A stretch of 49,571 nucleotides of DNA from Microbacterium sp. CFH 31415 (GTDB taxonomy: Bacteria > Actinomycetota > Actinomycetes > Actinomycetales > Microbacteriaceae), in assembly GCF_022538185.1 (NCBI RefSeq), contig NZ_JAKYXC010000011.1, positions 1 through 49,571 of the forward strand. Direction: 5' to 3'. Below the pieces are notes generated by a model that had not been told where the DNA came from, did no database searches, and saw only the letters and a list, made by a program, of their open reading frames with translations. Within the stretch, counting starts at the first letter, position 1. Every line of letters starts with the position of its first letter. Shown in pieces: positions 1 to 8,545 of the stretch. The translations under genes and the position numbers were made by a program.

Positions 1-126
1 GAGGGGTACACCGAGCTGACCACGGGTCTGGAGAAGGCCATCGAGGGCATCTCCGACATGGGTGAGTCGCTGCGCAAGATGCAGCAGGCGATCAAGGACA
101 CCGACCAGGCACTCGCCGGCAACTGA
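1..126 (+). CDS. WXG100-family protein, C-terminal end (partial)
   Basis: Only the last 41 codons are present, ending at TGA 124-126; the start lies before the window. The fragment is one amphipathic helix with the segment GLEKAIEGISDMGESL, typical of the second helix of the small helical-hairpin WXG100 proteins exported by or acting with type VII (ESX-like) secretion. The next gene, 60 bp downstream, is another WXG100-like protein, so the pair may form a heterodimer, as EsxA/EsxB-type pairs do. The family call rests on helix character and context; the WxG turn itself is outside the window. Confidence 0.6.
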   Translation, partial: EGYTELTTGLEKAIEGISDMGESLRKMQQAIKDTDQALAGN

Positions 127-134
127 CCGTCTTC

Positions 135-165
135 CGGCGCGCGGCGGCACTCCCGCCGCGCGCCG
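135..165 (+). other. Intercistronic perfect hairpin, 13-bp stem
   Basis: Arms 135-147 and 153-165 are exact reverse complements around a 5-nt loop (cactc). No T-run follows. It lies between two WXG100-like genes, 9 nt after the first stop and just before the GGAGG ribosome site (174-178) of the next gene. It may cut read-through or protect the upstream mRNA so the two genes are expressed at different levels. Confidence 0.7.
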
Positions 166-186
166 TCCTAGCTGGAGGATCACCCC

Positions 187-516
187 GTGGCCGACATCAT
201 GCTGGACCTCGAACGCCTGCAGACGGCTCGAGAGGGCCTCGCCGCCGCGATCGCGGAGTTCGAGGAGGCCTCGAAGATCAACAGCGGTCTCGAGAAGGAC
301 ATCGGCCGTCCCGACGACCGCACCGCTCTGCGCGACAAGGCCTCGGACTTCGAATCGAAGTGGGACGGCAAGCGCGGCAAGCTCAGCGAGAACCTGTCCA
401 ACATCCACGAGCAGCTGTCGTCGATCGTCGACGGCTGGCAGGAGTGGGATGCCGAGACCGCGGCCGACATCGAGGCGGCACGCGATACGAGCACGACGAA
501 TGTGAGAGCGGTCTGA
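187..516 (+). CDS. WXG100-like type VII secretion protein
   Basis: 109 residues, almost all predicted helix. A W-D-G motif at residues 59-61 sits in the middle, matching the WxG turn between two long helices that defines the WXG100 family of ESX/type VII substrates and partners. There is no signal peptide or membrane segment. The GTG start at 187 is chosen because GGAGG at 174-178 is spaced 8 nt before it. The stop overlaps the start of the next gene (TGATG at 514-518), so the two are probably translationally coupled. Exact partner and secretion route are not visible; the family call is fairly secure from motif, size and neighbours. Confidence 0.7.
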   Translation: MADIMLDLERLQTAREGLAAAIAEFEEASKINSGLEKDIGRPDDRTALRDKASDFESKWDGKRGKLSENLSNIHEQLSSIVDGWQEWDAETAADIEAARDTSTTNVRAV

Positions 517-1802
517 TGCGGTCACCCCACGGCGGTCACGAACTCCGGCAGCTGGAAGGCGAGGCCGAGGAGATCTGGAACCGCGGCGACGCCTGGGTCA
601 AGCTCGGCGACGTCATGAAGCACACCTCGGCCGAACTCACGGCGATCGGCGACTCGTCGATCCACAAGAGCAAGGGCACCGAGAAGCTCGCCGAGATGGC
701 GAGCGAGAGCGCCGACGATCTCGAAGCCGCAGGCGTCCGCTATCGCGAGACCGGACGCGCGCTGCGCACCTACGCGAACGCCCTCGAGACGGCCCAGACC
801 TGGCTGCGGCGCAACCTCGAGAACGTCGAACAGGCGGAGCGGGCGTACCAGTCCGCGCTCGACGCCAAGGCCGATGCGCTCAGCGCACAGAACGCGCTCA
901 CCACCGTCCCCGGGGCTGACGACCCGACCGAGGCCGAGAAGAACGCGGCCGACGCCGAGGTGTCGTCGGCGACGACGGCGCTCACCAGCGCCACCACCAC
1001 CCGCGACGGGCTGTGGACGGAATTCGACCAGGTGTTCACGAAGTGGTCGGATGCTTACGACGAGGCCGTCGAGGACATCCAGGGCGCGATGGACTCGGCC
1101 GACAACAACGACGGGTTCTGGGAGTTCGTCGACAGCGCGCTCGACGTTATCGGCATCGTGCTGATCGTGCTGAGCGTGATCGCCCTCATCATCGGAGCGC
1201 CGCTGACAGGTCTTCTCGGACTGGTGATCCTCGGGCTGACGCTGCTCGTCGTCGGGCTCACTCTCCTGCAGTTCGCGTTCGGGAAGGCGACGTTGAGCGA
1301 CGTCGCCTGGAGCCTCGTGGGCCTGCTGCCGTTCGGCATCGGCAAGGTGCTCTCGCGTGGCGCCCCCGTGCTGTCGACGGTCGTCCGCGGGGGCCGTGGC
1401 GTGACGACCGCGGCCATCCGGTCGGGGCTGCCGCGTCTCAGCCTGCTCCGCCCGACCACCTGGACATCGCCGATCCGCTCGCTCGTCGCGCCGGTGCGCT
1501 CCTGGCTCGCGCTGCCGCGACCGGGCATGTTCGTCAACCCGTTCCGCTCGATCACCATGGGCGGCCCGGAGGCCGTGCAGGTGCAGAACTTCCTGAACAC
1601 GATGCGCACGACGCCCTGGGCGAACAACCCCGGGGTCACAGAGTTCATCACCCGCACCGCGGGCGCGCTGCCCGGCCGCGGCGAGCGTCTGCTCAACGTC
1701 GGGCTGTGGACGTCGTTCTCGACCTTCGACGGACTCGGCGTCGCCGACGCCCAGCCCGACATCCCGGTGCTCGAAGATGTGCAACTACCCTGGGGACGAT
1801 GA
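516..1802 (+). CDS. Type VII secretion-associated helical membrane protein
   Basis: 428 residues from the ATG overlapping the previous stop. Residues 1-200 are charged, Ala/Glu-rich helices resembling an LXG/WXG-type secretion domain. A strongly hydrophobic block at about 207-260 gives two membrane helices (IVLIVLSVIALIIG is in the first). About 170 residues follow, rich in Arg, Pro and Trp, with no catalytic motif that I recognise. It follows two WXG100 genes and overlaps the next gene by ATGA, so it belongs to their operon. It could be a secreted effector or toxin whose hydrophobic hairpin inserts in membranes, or a structural partner of the secretion machine. An earlier in-frame start would overlap the preceding gene heavily and was rejected. 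Confidence 0.55.
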   Translation: MRSPHGGHELRQLEGEAEEIWNRGDAWVKLGDVMKHTSAELTAIGDSSIHKSKGTEKLAEMASESADDLEAAGVRYRETGRALRTYANALETAQTWLRRNLENVEQAERAYQSALDAKADALSAQNALTTVPGADDPTEAEKNAADAEVSSATTALTSATTTRDGLWTEFDQVFTKWSDAYDEAVEDIQGAMDSADNNDGFWEFVDSALDVIGIVLIVLSVIALIIGAPLTGLLGLVILGLTLLVVGLTLLQFAFGKATLSDVAWSLVGLLPFGIGKVLSRGAPVLSTVVRGGRGVTTAAIRSGLPRLSLLRPTTWTSPIRSLVAPVRSWLALPRPGMFVNPFRSITMGGPEAVQVQNFLNTMRTTPWANNPGVTEFITRTAGALPGRGERLLNVGLWTSFSTFDGLGVADAQPDIPVLEDVQLPWGR

Positions 1803-2287
1803 GTACGCGCAGCCAGCGACGCATCCCGGTCGCCGGGATCGTCTGCCTCAGCGCCGTCCTGGCGCAGGCGGGCATTCTCGTCGCGTTCCTCGTCGGCTCC
1901 CTCGCGCTCTCCGGCGCGCAGGTCACAGCCGGCGGTGACCCCGCCTGGGAGGCCGTCGTCCCGTTCCCGGTCTTCCCGGTGCCGCCCTGGCTCATGATCG
2001 GCCTCGCGGTGATCGGTCTCGTCGCCGGGATCGTGTGGGCGGCGACGGCCCGTCCTGCCGATGCTGCGGTGCTGACCGGCGGCGTCGGCCCCGCCGTCGC
2101 AGGCGCCTTCGCGTCAGGATTCTTCATGTTCGCCTTCGCTGACGACGGCGTGCCGCTGGGCGCCTTCGGCATCGCGCTCGCGATCGGCACGGCCACCGTG
2201 GTCGCGCTCTTCGCTGCGGCCGTGATCCACGGTGCGCGAGCCGACCGGACGGCGGCAGGCGACAGCATCGAGCAGGGGACCGCATGA
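1799..2287 (+). CDS. Hypothetical four-helix membrane protein
   Basis: 162 residues. Hydrophobic stretches near residues 12-38, 66-84, 90-112 and 120-142 suggest four membrane helices joined by short loops, with a charged C-terminal tail. The ATG overlaps the stop of the upstream gene (ATGA at 1799-1802) and its own stop overlaps the next start (2284-2287), so it is embedded in the type VII-linked operon. No catalytic or transport motif was recognised. By context it may anchor or regulate the secretion apparatus, but that is inference. Confidence 0.6.
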   Translation: MSTRSQRRIPVAGIVCLSAVLAQAGILVAFLVGSLALSGAQVTAGGDPAWEAVVPFPVFPVPPWLMIGLAVIGLVAGIVWAATARPADAAVLTGGVGPAVAGAFASGFFMFAFADDGVPLGAFGIALAIGTATVVALFAAAVIHGARADRTAAGDSIEQGTA

Positions 2288-2862
2288 CCGGGCAGACCGC
2301 GACGCAGAGGCCCACGGGCTTCCACATCATGATGCCGCCCGGGTGGGTGCGCTACCTCGTCGACGACGAGGGCAAGCGCGCGCTCCTCAGGCAGACGTCG
2401 GCGCGCATGCGCGACCTGTCACGGCCCGACCTGGACGCACAGGCCCGCACGCTCGTCGAAGGGCAATGGCGCAAGCTGATCACCTCCGGGGTGACGGCGG
2501 TGTACCTGCCGGTCGAGACGACCGAGATCCTGCCGCCCGCGAGCATCGCCGTGCGCCAGCACGTCGCCCAGCCCGGCCGCACCTTCGAGGAGTCCATCCG
2601 TGCGCTCGCCGGCGCCACCGTCGAGTCCTTCGACACCCGGATCGGCCGCATCCTTCGCTGGCGCTCCGAGGCGCAGGGCGCCGGAGAGCTGTCGGCGATC
2701 CGCACGCGCCAGGTCGGCTACGCCTTCGCCCTGCCCGGCAGCGACCGCCGCGGGCTCGTGTTCGTGTCGGCGATCCCCTTCCCCGACGGCGCCGACCCGG
2801 CGATGGTCGAGGCCATGACCGAGCTGTCCGACACGATCATGGAGACCTTCCGGTGGCGATGA
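2284..2862 (+). CDS. Hypothetical protein, PsbP/LpqN/DUF1795-like fold possible
   Basis: 192 residues, soluble, with no signal peptide. It opens with GFHIMMPPGW, a pattern common at the start of the mixed alpha/beta PsbP/Mog1/LpqN-like fold. It ends in a helix followed by FRW (D-T-I-M-E-T-F-R), again typical of that fold, where a last helix packs on the sheet. It is coupled by ATGA to the gene before and overlaps the one after. Such small proteins recur beside WXG100 genes, where they may act as chaperones or accessory factors; no function can be read directly. Confidence 0.5.
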   Translation: MTGQTATQRPTGFHIMMPPGWVRYLVDDEGKRALLRQTSARMRDLSRPDLDAQARTLVEGQWRKLITSGVTAVYLPVETTEILPPASIAVRQHVAQPGRTFEESIRALAGATVESFDTRIGRILRWRSEAQGAGELSAIRTRQVGYAFALPGSDRRGLVFVSAIPFPDGADPAMVEAMTELSDTIMETFRWR

Positions 2863-3467
2863 ACGTCGAGTACACGATCGAGCTCGATCACCGCGTCTGG
2901 ATCCCGGTGCCGCTCGTCTTCCCGTGGAACGGGTATGCGGATGCCGCCACCTGGGCCCACGATCTTTCGACGAGCCTGATGTCGGGCATCGACGCGCCCG
3001 ACGAGGTGCGCGCCGCGCTCGAGCAGGCCGCGGTCGCCATGGCCGACGTCGATTCGCCGCTGCCGGGCGCGCTCGAGCGGTTCTGGCACCTGCCCGTCGA
3101 GGGCGGTCCGGAGCGGCTCGTCCACCTCTACGTCACCGAGACCGAGGCCCGCACCGCCGAGGAGCTCGCAGAGCTCGCCCGCGCGGGGGTCGGCGGGTTC
3201 GTGCAGACGGTCACGGTCCTCGAGGGCACCGCCTTCGACGTCGCGCTGCGCGCCGTCGTGCTCACCGACCTGCCCGATCGCCGCATCGCCGTGCTGCGCA
3301 CGCTGGGGCTCCGCGGTGGCCACGTGTTCGTCGTCGAGCTCATCGAGGAGCAGACGGCAGTGCTCGAAGAGCTCGAACCCGCCGTCGAGGCGCTGTTCCG
3401 CTCGATCCGCGTTCGCGTCGAGGGCGATGAGCGCCCCCGCGCCACAGCCCAAGGAGCCTGGTCATGA
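2859..3467 (+). CDS. Hypothetical protein in the WXG100-linked operon
   Basis: 202 residues from ATG 2859; a GTG six bases earlier (2853) is also possible and would only add two residues. The start overlaps the preceding stop by 4 nt. The sequence is acidic and soluble, alternating predicted strands (RLVHLYVTE, GHVFVVELIEE) and helices, and ends in a helix plus R-S-I-R-V-R-V. This overall pattern resembles the protein encoded just upstream, so the two may be distant paralogues or a heterodimer. No motif was recognised. Confidence 0.5.
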   Translation: MNVEYTIELDHRVWIPVPLVFPWNGYADAATWAHDLSTSLMSGIDAPDEVRAALEQAAVAMADVDSPLPGALERFWHLPVEGGPERLVHLYVTETEARTAEELAELARAGVGGFVQTVTVLEGTAFDVALRAVVLTDLPDRRIAVLRTLGLRGGHVFVVELIEEQTAVLEELEPAVEALFRSIRVRVEGDERPRATAQGAWS

Positions 3468-3712
3468 TCCTCCGCGTCGGCCTCCTCATCGTCGGGGCCC
3501 TGCTCTTCGTGTTCCTCGCCTGGGGTGCGATCACCACCTGGATCACGGTGTTCAGCGAGGGAGCGGGCACGTCGATCGCCGTTTCCGGACCGGGCAACGA
3601 CCGGGGCGAGGGCCCCGCTCTCGTCGGCGCCATCGTCTTCACGCTCTTCGCGCTGCTCGCCGGCGCGGCGGCCGTGGTTGCCGGTGTCGCACTGGCAAAG
3701 GGGCGCCGCTGA
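3464..3712 (+). CDS. Small two-helix membrane protein
   Basis: 82 residues. Two hydrophobic segments (about 3-28 and 50-77) flank a short, Gly-rich, probably external loop; the tail KGRR fits a cytoplasmic C-terminus. The ATG overlaps the preceding stop (ATGA at 3464-3467), making this the last gene of the type VII-linked operon before the str promoter. No family was recognised. Confidence 0.55.
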   Translation: MILRVGLLIVGALLFVFLAWGAITTWITVFSEGAGTSIAVSGPGNDRGEGPALVGAIVFTLFALLAGAAAVVAGVALAKGRR

Positions 3713-3764
3713 CCGCTGACGCCGGGCTGTTCGCCCACGGCGACGGGGCTGTGTCGGGGCGCGT

Positions 3765-3793
3765 TTGCCGCACCCCGGAATCCCGCGTATCAT
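3765..3793 (+). promoter_or_regulatory. Promoter of the str operon
   Basis: TTGCCG (3765-3770), 17-bp spacer, TATCAT (3788-3793): a strong match to a vegetative sigma70-type promoter. Transcription should start near 3800, giving a leader of about 270 nt before rpsL. The -35 sits in a GTTTGC context that is also seen at the S10 operon promoter (39414-39418). Confidence 0.75.
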
Positions 3794-3799
3794 TGATCG

Positions 3800-4068
3800 G
3801 GTGTGCGCCCACGCGCGCCATCCGCTGTGCCTAGGCACGGAGGAGGCACGCCGAGCGCCACATCTCAGGGAACGACCTGCGAACAGGTCACCCCCACGGC
3901 ATATCCACCACACAAGGCTCGGCATCATCATGCCGCTCCGGTGGATGAATGTGAGCCCGCCGCGTCACGAATCGCAAGATCCGGATGCTGCGGGGGAGAC
4001 ACGAACGCTGTCACCGTGCAGCACCTGGGTGGAACCGACGGAACCGCCCAGCCGACATAGGAGAGAAC
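3800..4068 (+). promoter_or_regulatory. Structured 5' leader of the str operon
   Basis: This gene-free stretch can form at least four hairpins: GACCTG 3874-3879 with CAGGTC 3884-3889; a two-tier stem of 3903-3909 with 3940-3946 enclosing 3920-3925 with 3930-3935; 3986-3991 with 4018-4023 enclosing GACA/TGTC; and CTGGGTGG 4025-4032 with CCGCCCAG 4044-4051 (one G-U pair). The last ends just before the ribosome site AGGAGAG (about 4059-4065). The layout suggests control of rpsL translation or transcription, for example by ribosomal protein S7 as known for the E. coli str operon; that the same protein acts here is inference. Confidence 0.55.
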
Positions 4069-4437
4069 GTGCCAACCATTCAGCAGTTGGTTCGCAAGGG
4101 TCGCTCGCCCAAGGTCTCGAAGACCAAGGCGCCGGCGCTCAAGGCGAACCCGCAGCAGGCGGGTGTCTGCACCCGCGTGTACACGACCACGCCCAAGAAG
4201 CCGAACTCGGCGATGCGCAAGGTCGCCCGTGTCAAGCTCCGCAACGGCACCGAGGTCACCGCGTACATCCCCGGCGAGGGCCACAACCTGCAGGAGCACT
4301 CGCTGGTGCTCGTGCGCGGCGGTCGTGTGAAGGACCTCCCCGGTGTGCGTTACAAGATCGTTCGCGGCGCCCTGGACACCCAGGCCGTCAAGAACCGCAA
4401 GCAGGCCCGTAGCCGCTACGGCGCGAAGAAGGGTTGA
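4069..4437 (+). CDS. rpsL: 30S ribosomal protein S12
   Basis: 122 residues, full length. S12 lies at the decoding centre of the 30S subunit and sets proofreading. The segment [10 protein letters not shown] carries Lys43 and the loop [12 protein letters not shown] carries Lys88. These are the residues whose change gives streptomycin resistance in mycobacterial numbering, and both are wild type here. The GTG start at 4069 follows AGGAGAG with normal spacing and gives the expected V/M-P-T-I-Q-Q-L N-terminus. First gene of rpsL-rpsG-fusA-tuf. Confidence 0.98.
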   Translation: MPTIQQLVRKGRSPKVSKTKAPALKANPQQAGVCTRVYTTTPKKPNSAMRKVARVKLRNGTEVTAYIPGEGHNLQEHSLVLVRGGRVKDLPGVRYKIVRGALDTQAVKNRKQARSRYGAKKG

Positions 4438-4442
4438 GTTAG

Positions 4443-4913
4443 ATGCCTCGTAAGGGACCCGCCCCGAAGCGCCCGGTCGTCAACGACCCGGTCTACGGCG
4501 CACCGATCGTCAGCCAGCTCGTCAACAAGATCCTCGTCGACGGCAAGAAGTCGCTCGCCGAGTCGATCGTCTACACCGCCCTCAAGGGTGTCGAGGCGAA
4601 GAACGGCCAGGACGCCGTCGCGACCCTCAAGAAGGCGCTCGACAACGTGCGCCCGACCCTCGAGGTCAAGAGCCGCCGCGTCGGTGGCTCGACCTACCAG
4701 GTGCCGGTCGAGGTCAAGCCTCACCGCGCCAACACGCTCGCTCTCCGCTGGCTCGTGAGCTACGCGAAGGGTCGTCGTGAGAAGACGATGACCGAGCGCC
4801 TCCAGAACGAGATCCTGGATGCCTCGAACGGCCTGGGTGCCGCGGTCAAGCGCCGCGAGGACACCCACAAGATGGCCGAGTCGAACCGCGCCTTCGCGCA
4901 CTACCGCTGGTAA
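4443..4913 (+). CDS. rpsG: 30S ribosomal protein S7
   Basis: 156 residues, the usual bacterial length. S7 nucleates folding of the 3' domain of 16S rRNA and contacts tRNA at the E site. The N-terminus [11 protein letters not shown] and the C-terminal [15 protein letters not shown] are diagnostic. It starts 5 nt after the rpsL stop with no obvious Shine-Dalgarno of its own, so translation probably depends on coupling to rpsL. In other bacteria S7 represses its own operon; the leader upstream of rpsL is the likely place to look. Confidence 0.98.
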   Translation: MPRKGPAPKRPVVNDPVYGAPIVSQLVNKILVDGKKSLAESIVYTALKGVEAKNGQDAVATLKKALDNVRPTLEVKSRRVGGSTYQVPVEVKPHRANTLALRWLVSYAKGRREKTMTERLQNEILDASNGLGAAVKRREDTHKMAESNRAFAHYRW

Positions 4914-4925
4914 TCAGCTTCGTGT

Positions 4926-4956
4926 CGCCGGCCGGAGGCGCGCCCTCCGGCCGGCG
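4926..4956 (+). other. Intercistronic hairpin rpsG-fusA
   Basis: Perfect 13-bp GC-rich stem (4926-4938 with 4944-4956) around the loop cgcgc, with no T-run. It sits 12 nt after rpsG and about 28 nt before fusA. It may be a weak terminator or an mRNA-stabilising structure that sets the ratio of ribosomal protein to elongation factor mRNA. Confidence 0.65.
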
Positions 4957-4984
4957 CATCCCGAATACGTAAGGAAGACATCCC

Positions 4985-7099
4985 GTGGCACAAGAAGTGC
5001 TCACCGACCTCAACAAGGTCCGCAACATCGGCATCATGGCCCACATCGATGCCGGCAAGACGACGACGACCGAGCGCATCCTGTTCTACACGGGCGTCAA
5101 CCACAAGATCGGCGAGACGCACGACGGCGCTGCCACCACCGACTGGATGGAGCAGGAGCAGGAGCGCGGCATCACGATCACGTCCGCCGCTGTGACGTGC
5201 TTCTGGGACAAGAACCAGATCAACATCATCGACACGCCCGGTCACGTGGACTTCACCGTCGAGGTGGAGCGCTCGCTCCGCGTCCTCGACGGCGCCGTCG
5301 CCGTCTTCGACGGCAAGGAGGGCGTCGAGCCCCAGTCCGAGACCGTGTGGCGTCAGGCCGACAAGTACGACGTCCCCCGCATCTGCTTCGTCAACAAGAT
5401 GGACAAGCTGGGCGCCGACTTCTACTTCACGGTCGACACCATCGTCAACCGCCTCAAGGCCAAGCCGCTCGTGCTCCAGCTGCCCATCGGCGCGGAGAAT
5501 GACTTCGTGGGCGTCATCGACCTGGTCGAGATGCGCGCGCTCGTCTGGCCCGGCGACGCCAAGGGCGACGTGACCATGGGCGCCAAGTACGAGATCCAGG
5601 AGATCCCGGCCGACCTCGCCGACAAGGCTGCGGAGTACCGCGAGAAGCTGATGGAGACGGTCGCCGAGTCCGACGAGCACCTGCTCGAGAAGTACTTCGG
5701 CGGTGAGGAGCTCACGGTCGCAGAGATCAAGGGCGCGATCCGCAAGCTGACGATCGCGTCGGAGCTCTACCCGGTGCTCTGCGGCTCGGCGTTCAAGAAC
5801 CGCGGCGTGCAGCCGATGCTCGACGCCGTCGTGGACTACCTGCCGTCGCCGCTCGACGTCCCCGCCATCGAGGCGAAGGACCCGAAGAACGAAGAGATCA
5901 TCATCGAGCGTCACGCCGACCGCGACGAGCCGTTCGCGGCGCTCGCGTTCAAGATCGTGACGCACCCCTTCTTCGGTCGTCTCACCTACATCCGCGTCTA
6001 CTCGGGTCACCTCGACTCCGGCGCCCAGGTCGTCAACGCGACCAAGGGCAAGAAGGAGCGCATCGGGAAGATCTTCCAGATGCACGCCAACAAGGAGATG
6101 CCGGTCGACTCGGTCACCGCCGGTCACATCTACGCCGTCATCGGCCTGAAGGACACCACCACGGGTGACACGCTGTCCGACAGCGCCAACCAGGTGGTCC
6201 TCGAGTCGATGACCTTCCCGGAGCCGGTCATCGAGGTCGCCATCGAGCCGAAGACCAAGGCGGACCAGGAGAAGCTGGGTCTCGCGATCCAGAAGCTGGC
6301 CGAAGAGGACCCGACGTTCCGCGTCGAGCAGAACGCCGAGACCGGCCAGACGGTCATCAAGGGCATGGGCGAGCTGCACCTCGACATCCTCGTGGACCGC
6401 ATGAAGCGCGAGTTCAAGGTCGAGGCCAACGTCGGAAAGCCGCAGGTCGCGTACCGCGAGACGATCCGCAAGTCGGTCGAGAAGCACGACTACACCCACA
6501 AGAAGCAGACGGGTGGATCGGGTCAGTTCGCCAAGATCCAGTTCACGATCGAGCCTCTCGAGGTCACGGCCGACAAGATCTACGAGTTCGAGAACAAGGT
6601 CACCGGTGGCCGGATCCCGCGCGAGTACATCGGTCCCACCGACCAGGGCTTCCAGGACGCCATGAACGTCGGCGTGCTCGCCGGCTACCCCATGGTGGGT
6701 GTCAAGGCGATCCTGCTCGACGGTGCCTCGCACGACGTCGACTCGTCCGAGATGGCGTTCAAGATCGCCGGCTCGATGGGCTTCAAGGAGGCCGTCCGCC
6801 GCGCGAACCCGGTCATCCTCGAGCCGATCATGGCCGTCGAGGTGCGTACGCCCGAGGAGTACATGGGCGACGTCATCGGCGACCTGAACTCGCGTCGTGG
6901 CCAGATCCAGTCGATGGAGGACGCCGCCGGCGTCAAGGTGGTGCGTGCCAACGTGCCGCTGTCGGAGATGTTCGGCTACATCGGCGACCTGCGCTCCAAG
7001 ACCTCCGGCCGGGCCGTCTACTCCATGGAGTTCGACAGCTACGCCGAGGTCCCGCGCAACGTCATGGACGAGATCGTCCAGAAGACCAAGGGCGAGTAA
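4985..7099 (+). CDS. fusA: Translation elongation factor G
   Basis: 704 residues, full length. EF-G is the GTPase that drives tRNA-mRNA translocation and, with RRF, ribosome recycling. The GTPase motifs are in order: P-loop [12 protein letters not shown] near residue 18, switch [10 protein letters not shown] near 82, and NKMDK near 136. The C-terminal half carries the domain III-V signatures, including GMGELHLDI and a late RGQIQSMED. The GTG start at 4985 follows AAGGAAG about 9 nt upstream. It lies between rpsG and tuf, the usual str order. Confidence 0.98.
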   Translation: MAQEVLTDLNKVRNIGIMAHIDAGKTTTTERILFYTGVNHKIGETHDGAATTDWMEQEQERGITITSAAVTCFWDKNQINIIDTPGHVDFTVEVERSLRVLDGAVAVFDGKEGVEPQSETVWRQADKYDVPRICFVNKMDKLGADFYFTVDTIVNRLKAKPLVLQLPIGAENDFVGVIDLVEMRALVWPGDAKGDVTMGAKYEIQEIPADLADKAAEYREKLMETVAESDEHLLEKYFGGEELTVAEIKGAIRKLTIASELYPVLCGSAFKNRGVQPMLDAVVDYLPSPLDVPAIEAKDPKNEEIIIERHADRDEPFAALAFKIVTHPFFGRLTYIRVYSGHLDSGAQVVNATKGKKERIGKIFQMHANKEMPVDSVTAGHIYAVIGLKDTTTGDTLSDSANQVVLESMTFPEPVIEVAIEPKTKADQEKLGLAIQKLAEEDPTFRVEQNAETGQTVIKGMGELHLDILVDRMKREFKVEANVGKPQVAYRETIRKSVEKHDYTHKKQTGGSGQFAKIQFTIEPLEVTADKIYEFENKVTGGRIPREYIGPTDQGFQDAMNVGVLAGYPMVGVKAILLDGASHDVDSSEMAFKIAGSMGFKEAVRRANPVILEPIMAVEVRTPEEYMGDVIGDLNSRRGQIQSMEDAAGVKVVRANVPLSEMFGYIGDLRSKTSGRAVYSMEFDSYAEVPRNVMDEIVQKTKGE

Positions 7100-7105
7100 C
7101 CCTTT

Positions 7106-7139
7106 CTCCGGGACCCCTCGGCGACGCGGGGTCCCGGAG
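7106..7139 (+). other. Intercistronic hairpin fusA-tuf
   Basis: Perfect 12-bp stem: CTCCGGGACCCC 7106-7117 pairs with GGGGTCCCGGAG 7128-7139, loop 10 nt, with no T-run. About 115 nt separate it from tuf. A TA-rich box at 7173-7181 (tactaaggt) could be the -10 of an internal tuf promoter, but no convincing -35 is spaced correctly. A terminator/internal-promoter arrangement is common for tuf, which must be made in excess; here it is only suggested. Confidence 0.55.
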
Positions 7140-7255
7140 CACAACTTCACACTGAATCACCAGATCCGCCTCTACTAAGGTGGAGATATCCCCGTAGACG
7201 ACCGGTCGCAAACCAGCGCCCGGACCTTCTACACGAACGTCCTGAGGAGGACCCA

Positions 7256-8449
7256 GTGGCTAAGGCCAAGTTCGAGCGCACCAAGCCGCACGTGAACATC
7301 GGAACGATCGGTCACGTCGACCACGGCAAGACCACGCTCACCGCAGCGATCTCGAAGGTGCTCGCCGACAAGTACCCGTCGGCCACCAACGTGCAGCGCG
7401 ACTTCGCGTCGATCGACTCCGCTCCCGAGGAGCGCCAGCGCGGCATCACGATCAACATCTCGCACGTCGAGTACGAGACGCCGAAGCGCCACTACGCGCA
7501 CGTCGACGCCCCCGGTCACGCCGACTACATCAAGAACATGATCACCGGTGCCGCTCAGATGGACGGCGCGATCCTCGTGGTCGCCGCCACCGACGGCCCG
7601 ATGGCTCAGACCCGTGAGCACGTTCTGCTCGCCAAGCAGGTCGGCGTGCCGTACCTGCTCGTCGCGCTGAACAAGAGCGACATGGTCGACGACGAGGAGA
7701 TCCTGGAGCTCGTCGAGCTCGAGGTCCGCGAGCTTCTCTCGTCGCAGGACTTCGACGGCGACAACGCGCCGGTCATCCGCGTCTCGGGCCTCAAGGCTCT
7801 CGAGGGCGACGCCGAGTGGGTCGAGAAGATCGTCGAGCTCATGGACGCCGTCGACGCGTCGATCCCCGACCCGGTGCGTGACAAGGACAAGCCGTTCCTC
7901 ATGCCCATCGAGGACGTCTTCACCATCACCGGCCGTGGCACGGTCGTCACGGGTCGCGCCGAGCGTGGCACCCTGGCCATCAACTCCGAGGTCGAGATCG
8001 TGGGTCTGCGCCCGACGCAGAAGACGATCGTCACCGGTATCGAGATGTTCCACAAGCAGCTCGACGAGGCCTGGGCCGGCGAGAACTGCGGTCTGCTCCT
8101 TCGCGGCACCAAGCGTGACGACGTCGAGCGCGGCCAGGTCGTCGTGAAGCCCGGTTCGGTCACCCCGCACACCAACTTCGAGGGCACGGCGTACATCCTG
8201 TCCAAGGAGGAGGGCGGCCGTCACAACCCGTTCTTCACGAACTACCGTCCGCAGTTCTACTTCCGCACCACCGACGTCACCGGCGTCATCACGCTGCCCG
8301 AGGGCACCGAGATGGTCATGCCCGGCGACACCACCGACATGACGGTCGAGCTGATCCAGCCGATCGCCATGGAGGAGGGCCTCGGCTACGCGATCCGTGA
8401 GGGTGGCCGCACCGTCGGCGCCGGCACGGTGACGAAGATCCTCAAGTAA
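7256..8449 (+). CDS. tuf: Translation elongation factor Tu
   Basis: 397 residues, full length. EF-Tu carries aminoacyl-tRNA to the ribosome as a GTP complex. P-loop [11 protein letters not shown] near residue 18, DAPGHADY near 83, NKSD near 138 and the C-terminal [13 protein letters not shown] are all present. The GTG start at 7256 follows a strong GAGGAGG at 7244-7250. It is the last gene of the str operon and is closed by a strong hairpin terminator. Codon use is extremely biased toward C/G third positions, as expected for a very highly expressed gene. Confidence 0.98.
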   Translation: MAKAKFERTKPHVNIGTIGHVDHGKTTLTAAISKVLADKYPSATNVQRDFASIDSAPEERQRGITINISHVEYETPKRHYAHVDAPGHADYIKNMITGAAQMDGAILVVAATDGPMAQTREHVLLAKQVGVPYLLVALNKSDMVDDEEILELVELEVRELLSSQDFDGDNAPVIRVSGLKALEGDAEWVEKIVELMDAVDASIPDPVRDKDKPFLMPIEDVFTITGRGTVVTGRAERGTLAINSEVEIVGLRPTQKTIVTGIEMFHKQLDEAWAGENCGLLLRGTKRDDVERGQVVVKPGSVTPHTNFEGTAYILSKEEGGRHNPFFTNYRPQFYFRTTDVTGVITLPEGTEMVMPGDTTDMTVELIQPIAMEEGLGYAIREGGRTVGAGTVTKILK

Positions 8450-8468
8450 GTCTTCCGACTTACGACGA

Positions 8469-8506
8469 GACGGAACCCCCCAGGCTTCGGCTTGGGGGGT
8501 TCCGTC
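8469..8506 (+). terminator. Terminator of the str operon
   Basis: Arms 8469-8481 and 8494-8506 are fully complementary and continue through an A-T, a G-U and two G-C type pairs to a cUUCGg tetraloop (8486-8489), giving about 17 bp. It begins about 20 nt after the tuf stop. No T-run follows, which is usual for actinobacterial terminators. Confidence 0.85.
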
Positions 8507-8530
8507 GTCGATGCGGATCCGCTCGTTGCC

Positions 8531-8545
8531 TAGGATGGTGGGGAC
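8531..8545 (+). promoter_or_regulatory. -10 box and start region of the first glycosyltransferase operon
   Basis: TAGGAT (8531-8536) lies 9 nt before the ATG at 8546, so the RNA probably begins at or within 1-2 nt of the start codon. No good -35 is visible. GGTGGGG between box and ATG could act as a weak ribosome site if transcription starts further upstream. Confidence 0.4.

Noticed and set aside
4901..7150. 749-codon open frame on the minus strand opposite fusA
   Set aside because: Produced by the strong G/C third-position bias of fusA. It is rich in Leu, Val, Asp and Arg with no motif and no ribosome site. Similar long antisense frames opposite tuf (7229-9289), rplD-rplV (41370-42935) and rplO have the same cause.
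7146..7178. TTCACA/TACTAA as an internal tuf promoter
   Set aside because: Spacer of 21 bp is too long; kept only as a remark under the fusA-tuf hairpin.
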